Shown here: positions 27,301-35,900 of the stretch, one piece after another
How the letters are laid out: the number at the start of each line of letters is the position of its first letter
Numbering within the stretch: position 1 is the stretch's first letter
Assembly: GCF_030269485.1 (NCBI RefSeq)
Contig: NZ_BSTL01000009.1
Span: 306,278-370,277, forward strand
DNA from: Actinoplanes sp. NBRC 103695
GTDB lineage: Bacteria > Actinomycetota > Actinomycetes > Mycobacteriales > Micromonosporaceae
Direction of reading: 5' to 3'
DNA length: 64,000 nucleotides
Made by a program: the position numbers and the translations under genes
Notes under the pieces: model-generated
The model's input: the letters and a program-made list of their open reading frames with translations, nothing else
The model's database searches: none
What the model was told of the DNA's origin: nothing

Positions 27301-30300
27301 CGATCCTCTACGTCGGCACCGACGGTCTGCTCTACGGCGGGTTCCCGGTGCCGAAACCGGCCGGCCCGCGGCAGGCCGTGAGCAACGCCGCGGTCAACGA
27401 CGGCGCGTGGCACCACGCGGTGCTCTCCGCCGCGATCGACACCCAGACCCTGTACGTCGACGGCGTCGCGCAGCAGGTGACCGCGTCCGGGGTGATCGAC
27501 CACCGCGGTCAGACCCAGCTCACGCTCGGCGCCGGTCAGGGCAAGGACTGGCCGGCCACCACCGGCGACCGGTTCCCGTTCGCGGGCAGCATCGACGAGG
27601 TCGCCCTGTACGAGCACAGCCTCGGCCCGCTGGCCGTACGCCAGCATTTCGACGCGGCCCGTTCGATCGACCTGCTCACCGGCATCACGCTGCCGCAGGA
27701 CGACCGCCGGTACGTCACCGTCGCCTACGACGACACCCTCGACCGGGTCCGCACCCTGACCGACAACTGGAACCGGGTCTGGAACCTCGACCCGCCGGTC
27801 CGCGACCAGGCGGTCCGCAAGGTCACCCTGCACGGCCCCTACCCGGACTGGACCTACACGTTCGACGCGGACAACGGCGGCCGGACGGTGAGCAAGACCC
27901 ACGACGGCGCGACCGAGTCGTACCGCTACAACGTCGCGGGTTTCCTCGCCGCCGTCGTGGACCCGGACGGCCGCGAGGCCAGGTTCACCACCGACCGCCG
28001 CGGCAACGTGCTGTCCACGACCACCTGTCGCGCCGCCAACTCCTGCAACACCTCGTACGCCGGCTACTTCCTCAACGCCGGCGAACCGCTGGACCCGCGC
28101 AACGACCGGCTGATCAGCAGCTCCGACGCCCGCTCGTCCGGTCCGGAGGACAACCGCTTCAAGACCGTCTTCGAGTACGACCCGGCCGGGCGCCCGTTGA
28201 AGTACACCTATCCGCTGCCCGCCGGCGTGACCACCGCGCCCGTGGAGACGTGGCGGTACGCGACCGGCAGCGAACCGGCCGAGGGTGGCGGCACTGTCCC
28301 GGCCGGGCTGCTGCTCGTCGCCACCGGCCGGAGGGGACAGACCACCACGCACTCGTACGCGCGCACCGGCGACCTGGTGAGCACGACGTCGCCGACCGGC
28401 TTGCGGACCCGCTACGCCTACGACAGCCTGGGCCGGGTCCGGGAGACCACACCGGCCAACAGCGGCGGTGTGGCCTTCGGGACCACGACCACCACGTGGA
28501 CCGAGCGGTCCCAGGTGAAGACCGTCACCGAGCCGGCGGTGACCAACGCGGTGACCGGCAAGCGGCACCAGCGGATCACGACCTACGACTACGACGGCAA
28601 CGGCAACCGGACCGCCGTCACGGTCGGCGACACCACCCCCGCGGCCGAGGGCGGCGACGCGCCCCGAACCACCGCCTACCGGTACGACGCGAGCGACCGG
28701 CTGACCCTCACGACGTTCCCGGACGGCCGCACCGAGAGCCGCGGGTACAGCCTCGACGGTCTGCAGATCGACACCACCGACCGGGCCGGGACCGTGTGGC
28801 ACGACCGGTACGACGACCAGCGCCGGCTGCTGGCGCGTAGCGTCGAGGGCGCCGGCGTGGACCCGCAGAACCCGTCCGCCACCGCGATGGCGCTGGAGTT
28901 CCGCAGCTATGACCCGGCCGGTGACCTGGCCACGGTCACCGACGCGACGGGCCGGCTCACCCGCTTCACCTACTACGGCGACGGGCTGCCCGCGACGGTC
29001 GTGCGGGAGAACCACCAGGACGACGACGGCACCACGCGATCGGTCGTGCTGGGCCGGCAGTCGTACGACCCGGCCGGCAACGTCAGCGAGCTGGTCGAGG
29101 CCGGCGGCCGGGCGACGACGTACACGTACGACCCGGCCGGGTTGCCGCGCACCGAGACCGTGGACCCGGCCGGCGAGAAGCGGGTCACCGAGTACACCCG
29201 CGACGCCGACGGCAACGCCACCCGGACGACGCTGACCGGCGCGGCCCAGCCCGGCCGGCAGGAGACCAGGCTCACCGAGTACGGGCCGGACGGGCAGCCC
29301 ACCCACATGCACGCGGTTCTCGGCGACGGCGTGCAGATCACCATGGTCACGACGTACGACGAGCGGGGTCTCCCGATCGCGGTCCGCGACCCGCGTGGTC
29401 AGACCACGACCGTCGGGTACGACGCGACCGGCCGGATGACGTCGGCCGTCCAGCCGGCCGTCGACGTGTGGCGCGACGGCGTGCGGACCCCGGGCGTACG
29501 GCCGGTCACGGTCACCGCGCGCAACGCCTTCGGCGAGCCGACGCACGAGAAGGACCCGAACGGCAACGTCGACGTCACCGGGTTCGACGCGATGGGCCGG
29601 GTGCAGTCGGTGACGAGCCCGGCGTACACGCCGCCGGGCGGCGCCCCGCTGACCGCCACGACGCAGATCGGCTACGACGCGCTCGGCCGGGCGAACCGGG
29701 TCACCGATCCGCTGGGCCGGGTCACGACCTCGGTCTTCGACCCGTACGGCGATCTGCTCAGCGAGACCGCGCCGCCGGTCGGGGACGCGCCGTCCACGAC
29801 TCGGTACACCTACAGCCGCACCGGCGAACTGCTCTCCACCACCACCCCGGGCGGCGCGCAGACCCGGTCCACCTACAACACCCTCGGCCACGAGGTGACC
29901 CGGACGCTCGTCGAGCGGGTTCCCGGCCCGGCGAGCTTCCTGATCACCCGGTTCGCCCACGACGACGCCGGCCGCGTCCGGCGCATCACGACGCCGCAGG
30001 GCAACGTCACGACCGCGACCTACAACACCGCCGGCGACCAGATCACGCGCACCGACCCGACGGGCCGGACCAGCACCTTCACGTACGACATCGCCGGTCG
30101 CCTGCGCACCACTACCGACCCCTCCGGCCTGGTCGCCGAGGCCTCCTACGATCTGCTCGGCCGCCCGTCCGGGGTGACCGACAGCAAGAACGGCTCGGTG
30201 CTGCGCCGCTCGGCGGTGGAGTACGACGCGGCCGGCAACCCGGTGGCGACCGTCAGCGGGGAAGGCCGGCGGCAGACGCTCGGCTACGACGCCCTGGGCC

Positions 30301-32960
30301 GCGTCGTCACGCGGACCTCGCGGACCGGCGACGACCACAGCATCACGATCGGGCTCGGGTACGACGCGGCCGGCAACACCACCCGCTATGTCGACGGCAA
30401 CGGCCGCGCCACCACGTACACGTTCAACTCGTGGGGTCTCGCGGAGTCCACGGTGGAGCCGTCGACGGCCGCCCACCCCGATCCGGCCCAGCGCACGTTC
30501 ACCACCGGCTACGACGCGGCCGGTCAGGCCGTCCGCGAGGTGCTGCCGGGCGGCGTCGAGCGGACCCGGGAGTTCGACGCGCAGGGACGGCTCACGGTCG
30601 AGCGGGGTTCCGGGGCGGAGACGGCCACCGCCGACCGGCGGCTCGGCTACGACGCGGACGGCCGGCTGACCCTGGCCGGCGGGCCCCGCGGGGACACCAC
30701 CTACCGGTACAACGACCGCGGCGGGCTGGTCGAGTCCGCCGGTGCGGCAGGCACCGAGACGTACGCCTACTTCGCGGACGGCGGGCTGCAGTCGCGGACC
30801 GACGCGACCGGCACGGCCACGTTCACCTATGACGCCGCCGGGCGCCAGGCCTCGATGGCCGACCCGGTCAGCGGGCGGACCGTCGACTTCGGTTACGACG
30901 CGGCCGGTCGGCTGGGCAACGTCACCGACCGGTCGGCGCCGCGGGTGTCCCGGGTCCTGCGCTACGACGACCTCGGCCGGCTCGAACGGGACGTGGTCGA
31001 GCAGCGGATCGACAGCGGGGTTCCGCCGCGGAACCTGCTCGGCGCCACCTACGCGTACGACCTGGACGACAAGGTGACCGGCAAGACCGAGATCCGCGAC
31101 GGCCAGGCGTCGGCGAGCTCCTACGACTACGACGACGCCGGCCGGCTCGTCGAGTGGACCCGGCCGGACGGGACCACCACGTCGTACGGCTGGGACGACG
31201 CCGGCAACCGCACCCGCGCCGGACCGAGGACGGCCACCTACGACGAGCGCAACCGGCTCCTCACCGACGGAACGACCGGCTACACCTACTCCCCGCGCGG
31301 CACGCTCAGCTCGGCCGGCGGGCGGGCCACCAGCTTCGACGCGTTCGAGCGCCTGGTCTCGGACGGCACGACAAGCTATGCGTACGACGCCCTCGACCGC
31401 GTGGCGTCCCACGGCGACCAGGCACTGCTCTACCAGGGCCCGACGAACGCCGTGGTCAGCGACGGGCAGCGGCTGGTCAGCCGGGACGCGACCGGTGCGC
31501 CGTTCGCCGACAAGGCGGCCACCGCCGGGTCGGGCACCGGGCATCAGCTCTACGCCGACCAGCACGGCGACGTCACCGGCAGGTACCGGTCGGCGGTGCT
31601 CGGCGGCTCCCGCTCCTACGACCCGTTCGGCTCGCCGACGGCCACCTCGGGGGAGTCCCCGTCGGTCGGCTACCAGGGCGGCTGGACCGACGCCGCCACG
31701 GGCGCGGTCAACATGGCGTCCCGCTGGTACGACCCCGGCACCGGCGCCTTCCTCAGCCGCGACACGCTGACCGTCGACCCGGACGCCGCCGGCGCCGGCA
31801 ACCGCTACGCGTACGCCCAGGCCGACCCGCTGGGCCTGACCGACCCGACCGGCCACGAGCCCGGCGGCTGGGGCAGTTCCTTCGAGCAGTTCGCACACGA
31901 GCATTGCATTCCCGGGAAGAACGTCAGCCCGCTCGAGGCGACGATGTGGGTGCTGCATCGGCTGGACCCGATCGACAACCTGTTCTGCCTTTACGTCCTC
32001 GCGTGGGACATGGAGGCCAACTGGCACCAGGAGCTGGTTCCGGGCGGCGCTCGTGGCGGCAACACCTCGACCAATCGGCTGACGAACTACTACGACGACA
32101 CCTTCACCATCAACGACCGGTTCGACTCCGGAGGCGGCGGCGGTCGCGGCTGGCGTCCGCCGTTGCCGCCGCCACCACCGCCCTGGATCCCGCCGCTCTT
32201 CGTCCCGATCCCGCCGCCCCCGCCGGGAACGCACGCGCAGCCGCGTCCGCCGAGGGTGCCGTCCGATCCGCCGGACGAGAACCGGATCGACCCCGGCCCG
32301 GGGATCACGGACAGCTTCACCCGGGTCGAGGACGCCCCGATCATCGACGCGGGCTCGTTCGCGACGATCGCCGTGGCGGCGGCCGCCGCCCTCGGCGCGG
32401 GCGAGTCCCTGCACGATTGGTGGCAGAAGAGGATGGCGAAGTCGAACGTCCGGAACAACGAGCGGTACTCCTATGTAGACCTCGTCGACGATCCGAACGG
32501 CAGCGCCGCCTACGACGCGGCCCGGCAGGGGTGTTTCGACGGCAGCTGGAACGGGGGCCCGATCCGCTACGCGGAGCGGGACACCGGGGGACGCGCCGTC
32601 CGAGGCGAGGCCTGCTACCAAGGGGTCCTCCCGTCAGGAGGGACGCCTGTGGGCAACAATCTCCCGCCGGGCCTCCCGAGCCCGGACATGGCGGCCGGAC
32701 ATCTGATCGCGCATTCTCTCGGTGGCAGCGGCACCGATCTCCGGAATCTCACGCCGATATACCAGCGCATGGTGAACGTCAGCGGGATGTACGCCGGCGC
32801 CGAGCGGATCGTCGCGATCCTGGTCAAGGATCTGGGCCAGACCGTCTACTACCGCGTCGAGCCGATCTACGACGGCGCCAATCCGGTGCCCACTCACCTG
32901 CGGATCATCATCGCGACCCCGCACGGCGGCGTCCTGATCACGCTCCAGAACGACATATGA
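24321..32960 (+). CDS. Giant RHS/YD-repeat polymorphic toxin with C-terminal DNA/RNA non-specific endonuclease
   Basis: This is a 2,879-residue secreted protein. ATG 24321 has a GGGGGGA site and starts a long signal peptide (RRRRR, then LVLSLVVLLVLTGGPFAVPALA, cut after Ala36). DNRLRE-like beta regions (about 135-440) and an Ig-like segment (about 440-550) come next. RHS/YD repeats (about 680-2510) are interrupted by a LamG-like domain (about 885-1110). The RHS core (YDPFGSPTATSGES, FLSRDTLTVDPDAAGAGNRY) is followed by a Pro-rich linker and a nuclease end. The nuclease motif is AAGHLIAHSLGGSGTDLRNL with His2794. The RHS shell probably encloses the toxin tip. No immunity gene is visible. A protease gene lies 28 bp downstream. 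Confidence 0.9.
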   Translation: MRRSEHSGRRRRRGLVLSLVVLLVLTGGPFAVPALADPPVRADGYADAAPEQASGTATGAGHRAPAASTAAGGRLPARKAVRPDGAVADRLSIPARTGDRPAVARPVPARLTPGPAAAGFDAKRSRRLPGRDAATTEFTNPDGTRTLRLHTQPVNVRQPDGSWLPVDTRLKRDGAGWRTARTSYRLTVRDGAAGEPLAEIVAENGERTVVDEPGRRVVRPVVRGSTATFAGVRPGVDLRLTATGSGVRKDLIFKDAETVSVVIAAATTVGVDADDTFVMSGLGDQSNSPDLQVGTPDGGRTAGRAYFHFGQLATRLRDQYINGASLVLLNNYATSCAPAPVTVFEVASPWSGSSLRWPGAPVNAAYDTRSFAHRGLSGGCPAAWEALRVDPDAATRWTHGAAFHGLGVRASNERDTAGFKRFAAAESVNPPYLDVTYAPEGAAYQTDELLQPTNNAPGRIRVRATNLGSSTWQAGGGYRLGLTVKRGGQVVAAPAPVAPATNVGPMGVATIDLTIPPLAPDEYTLEIGMVNPQGQDFNSAYGVPKGTTPMKVTNVRPAVNYQQPGSGAGVGSIVPTLYASGVNPDNWPADATLKYDFKICGGTPDAPTGCHESGWTGQTWTPPAGALRWSETYFWWVRAHDGADAGPYAGPLTLRTQVPQPEITARLAGSPDSVQAPGLDPSIGNYSTMVTDASVATAGPDLTVVRTYNSLDPRRDSAFGLGWASRVDMRLSRDIDTSGSVVVTLPTGRQVRFGRNTDGTYAAPQGQALTLTYDSATGRWTQRDATGSRWIFDVLGRLITVADPAGLTETLRYDANDHVYEIRNDTSGRKLTLGWQNGRVATVQANDGPVWTYAYEGSRLTRVCAPGAAPNCTTYHYGTGSHYRSSVADDGPRAYWRLGETTGTTATSATARAAGLDGGRYDGVVLGGAGAIAGTADRAAVFDGVNSRVDLPAEAASRSMSLTAEMWFKTTDAGVLLSSQKGAAYPEAAEAWTPILYVGTDGLLYGGFPVPKPAGPRQAVSNAAVNDGAWHHAVLSAAIDTQTLYVDGVAQQVTASGVIDHRGQTQLTLGAGQGKDWPATTGDRFPFAGSIDEVALYEHSLGPLAVRQHFDAARSIDLLTGITLPQDDRRYVTVAYDDTLDRVRTLTDNWNRVWNLDPPVRDQAVRKVTLHGPYPDWTYTFDADNGGRTVSKTHDGATESYRYNVAGFLAAVVDPDGREARFTTDRRGNVLSTTTCRAANSCNTSYAGYFLNAGEPLDPRNDRLISSSDARSSGPEDNRFKTVFEYDPAGRPLKYTYPLPAGVTTAPVETWRYATGSEPAEGGGTVPAGLLLVATGRRGQTTTHSYARTGDLVSTTSPTGLRTRYAYDSLGRVRETTPANSGGVAFGTTTTTWTERSQVKTVTEPAVTNAVTGKRHQRITTYDYDGNGNRTAVTVGDTTPAAEGGDAPRTTAYRYDASDRLTLTTFPDGRTESRGYSLDGLQIDTTDRAGTVWHDRYDDQRRLLARSVEGAGVDPQNPSATAMALEFRSYDPAGDLATVTDATGRLTRFTYYGDGLPATVVRENHQDDDGTTRSVVLGRQSYDPAGNVSELVEAGGRATTYTYDPAGLPRTETVDPAGEKRVTEYTRDADGNATRTTLTGAAQPGRQETRLTEYGPDGQPTHMHAVLGDGVQITMVTTYDERGLPIAVRDPRGQTTTVGYDATGRMTSAVQPAVDVWRDGVRTPGVRPVTVTARNAFGEPTHEKDPNGNVDVTGFDAMGRVQSVTSPAYTPPGGAPLTATTQIGYDALGRANRVTDPLGRVTTSVFDPYGDLLSETAPPVGDAPSTTRYTYSRTGELLSTTTPGGAQTRSTYNTLGHEVTRTLVERVPGPASFLITRFAHDDAGRVRRITTPQGNVTTATYNTAGDQITRTDPTGRTSTFTYDIAGRLRTTTDPSGLVAEASYDLLGRPSGVTDSKNGSVLRRSAVEYDAAGNPVATVSGEGRRQTLGYDALGRVVTRTSRTGDDHSITIGLGYDAAGNTTRYVDGNGRATTYTFNSWGLAESTVEPSTAAHPDPAQRTFTTGYDAAGQAVREVLPGGVERTREFDAQGRLTVERGSGAETATADRRLGYDADGRLTLAGGPRGDTTYRYNDRGGLVESAGAAGTETYAYFADGGLQSRTDATGTATFTYDAAGRQASMADPVSGRTVDFGYDAAGRLGNVTDRSAPRVSRVLRYDDLGRLERDVVEQRIDSGVPPRNLLGATYAYDLDDKVTGKTEIRDGQASASSYDYDDAGRLVEWTRPDGTTTSYGWDDAGNRTRAGPRTATYDERNRLLTDGTTGYTYSPRGTLSSAGGRATSFDAFERLVSDGTTSYAYDALDRVASHGDQALLYQGPTNAVVSDGQRLVSRDATGAPFADKAATAGSGTGHQLYADQHGDVTGRYRSAVLGGSRSYDPFGSPTATSGESPSVGYQGGWTDAATGAVNMASRWYDPGTGAFLSRDTLTVDPDAAGAGNRYAYAQADPLGLTDPTGHEPGGWGSSFEQFAHEHCIPGKNVSPLEATMWVLHRLDPIDNLFCLYVLAWDMEANWHQELVPGGARGGNTSTNRLTNYYDDTFTINDRFDSGGGGGRGWRPPLPPPPPPWIPPLFVPIPPPPPGTHAQPRPPRVPSDPPDENRIDPGPGITDSFTRVEDAPIIDAGSFATIAVAAAAALGAGESLHDWWQKRMAKSNVRNNERYSYVDLVDDPNGSAAYDAARQGCFDGSWNGGPIRYAERDTGGRAVRGEACYQGVLPSGGTPVGNNLPPGLPSPDMAAGHLIAHSLGGSGTDLRNLTPIYQRMVNVSGMYAGAERIVAILVKDLGQTVYYRVEPIYDGANPVPTHLRIIIATPHGGVLITLQNDI

Positions 32961-32988
32961 CCTTGTGTTGGGTAACGGGGAGGGAATT

Positions 32989-35900
32989 GTGAAGACAACC
33001 TGGCGCGGCGTGGTCGCCGCGGTGACCGGGGCGCTGACCGGCGTGGCGCTGGTCGCGTCGCCGGCGGGCGCCGACCCGCGGCCCGGGCCGGAGAGTCCTG
33101 CCGCCTACACGGTGCCGGGCGTTCCGCGCAAACTCGACCCGGGCCTGCTGCGACACGCCGGTACCGGCGGCAAGGTGTGGGCCTATGTGGACGGACCCGA
33201 TCGGGCGAAGGTGCGCGCGGCGGTGCGCCGGGCCGGTGGCACGGTGTCCGGTGAGCGCGGTTCCACCGTACGCGCGGAGATCTCGCCGAAGGCGCTGGTC
33301 GAGCTGGCCGGATCCGGGGCGGTCACCGAGGTTCGGCAACCCGACCGGGCGATCCCGCTCGCGGTGACCTCGGAGGGCGTCGCCGCATCCGGTGCGGGCA
33401 ACTGGATCCGGGACGGGAAGACCGGCGCGGGCGTGAAGGTGGGCGTCATCGACGTCGGGTTCGCCGACCTGGCCGACGCCCAGGACGCCGGGGAACTGCC
33501 CACCGGCAGCGCCCTGACCCTGCACGGCGCCGACTGCCCGGGCAGCGGCCAGAGCTCGCACGGCACCGCGGTCGCCGAGACGCTGCACGACGTCGCTCCC
33601 GGCGCGATCCTGCACCTGGCCTGCGCGCCCGACTCGGTGACCTTCGCCGCGGCGGCGGACCGGCTCCGCGCGCAAGGCGTCTCGATCATCCTGTCGGCGG
33701 TCGGCTTCCCGGCGACCGGCCGCGGCGACGGCACCGGCGCGACCGGCACCCCGGCCGACGTGGTCCGCGCCGCCCGACTGGCCGGCGTGCTCTGGGTGAA
33801 CGCCGCCGGCAACGCCGCGCAGCAGCACTGGTCCGGTACCGCGGCCGACGCCAACGCCAACAGTTACATGGAGTTCAGCGGCACCGCCGAGACGAACGGG
33901 TTCTCGCTGCCGCCGGGTGGCTCGGCCCAGGTGTTCCTGCGCTGGGACGGCTGGCCGACCACCCGGCAGGACCTGAACCTGATCGTGATGAGCCGGCCGC
34001 AATACCCGGCCGGGCCGACCGACCCGTTGATCGCCGGCCTGTCGACGCGTGCCCAGGCGGACAGCCAGACGCCGCTGTCGCCGACCGAGACGGTGACGAT
34101 CACCAACTCGACCGGGGCGATTCAGCAGTACTACATCTTCGTCCCGGCCCGCGCCTCCTACGCCGGCACCCGGGCGGACCTCTTCGTGCAGGGCGACGCG
34201 GACAGCATCCAGTTCGCGGTGCCGGGCGGCAGTGTGCTCGAGCCGGCCACCTCGCCGTACGCGCTGGCCACCGGCGCGACCCGCCCGGGCAGCGGCCGGA
34301 TCCAGGCGTACAGCTCGCAGGGCCCGACGATCGACGGCCGGCGCAAGCCGGACCTGACCGGTTTCGACGCCACCAGCACCTTCACCTACGGCCCGGCGCC
34401 CGCGGCGGCCGGCACCTCGTTCGCGGCGGCGCACGTGGCCGGCACCGCGGCGCTGCTGAAGGGCGCCAACACCGCCCTGGACGCGGCGGTCCTCCAGACG
34501 ATCCTGGAGGACCGCGCCGACCCGTCCGCGTCGGACAACGTCTGGGGCCACGGCACGCTGGCGCTCGGTGCGCCGTTCGTGCCGCAGCCGGTCACCGGCG
34601 CCGGGTTCCGGCCGGCGGCCGTGCCGGCGCGGCTGCTCGACTCGTCGACCGCGACCGGTGGGCACAACCGGCAGTTCACCGACGGTGAGGTCTTCACGCT
34701 GCCGGTCGACGGTGCCCGCTCGGACACGACCGCGGTGGCGGTCACGCTGACCGCCTGGTCCGACCAGCGGACCACCTTGGCGCTGGCCCGGGACGCCGAC
34801 GGGCTGGCCGACGGGGCCGCGGTCGACCTGATGCCGGGCGAGAAGCGGTCGATCACGTCTGTCGTGACCCTCGGCTCCGACCGGGCGATCCGGCTGCGGA
34901 ACACCGGCGGCGCCGCGCACGCGTCGGTCGATCTGCTCGGTCAGTTCGACCCGGCCGCCGCCGGCCTCTACACCCCGGCCGACCAGCCGGCGGCCATTCT
35001 GGACACCACCTTGACCGCCGGGCAGGTTCACGCGCTCGGCGTACGCGGCGTCGGCGGGGTGCCGGCCATCGCGACGGCGGTGCAGCTCAACGTCACCGCG
35101 CGGGAGGGCACCGAGGAGAGCAGCATCGCGGTGTACGCCCAGGACCGGCCGGCGGCGTACACGACGCTGGAGTCGGCGTCCTACCGGGTGCGTAACACGG
35201 TGACCGTCAGCGCGATCGGCGACGACGGCGCGGTACGCATCCGCAACGACCGCGGCACCGTGCGGGTCGCTGTCGAGGTGGTCGGCTGGTACGCCGCGGG
35301 CGACGGCTCCCGGTACGTCGCGCTGCCCCGCCCCGCGCGGCTGCTCGACACCCGGACCGGCACCGGCGCGCCGCAACGCCCGCTCGGCACCAGCGACACC
35401 GCGCTGGTCCAGGTCAGCGACGTGGCCGCGATCCCGCGGGGTGCCACCGCCGCGGTGGTGTCCCTGACCGGCGCGGGGGACGGCTGGACGTCGCTGTCCG
35501 CCGGTCCCGCCGAGTCGGGCTGGTCCGGCCGGTCCGCGGTGGACGGCATTGCCGCCGGTGCCACCCAGACCGGCGTCACCGTGGCCCGGCTCGGCCGCAC
35601 CGGACGACTGCGGATCCGCAACGACGCGGGTTCCGCCCAGGTGGCCGCGACCGTGGCCGGGTACTTCACCGGCGGGCCGGAACTCGCCGACGACACCGGT
35701 TCCTGCACCCTGGACGCGGAGGCCGGGTTCACGCCGCTCCACGACGGCCGGTCGCGGTCGAGCCGCGGCTGGCTGACCGCCGGCGCCGGGACGGCCACGG
35801 AGTCCGGGTGCGAGCTGACCCCGTCCGGGTCTCCATCGGTGCGCTGGTACGCCGCCGAGCACCTGCCGTCCGACTACACGCTGCGGCTGGACTTCCGGAC

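Noticed and set aside
27255..32621. 1,788-codon open frame antisense to the RHS gene
   Set aside because: It mirrors the RHS frame; long antisense frames are expected in GC-rich repetitive genes. The product is low-complexity and no ribosome site is convincing.
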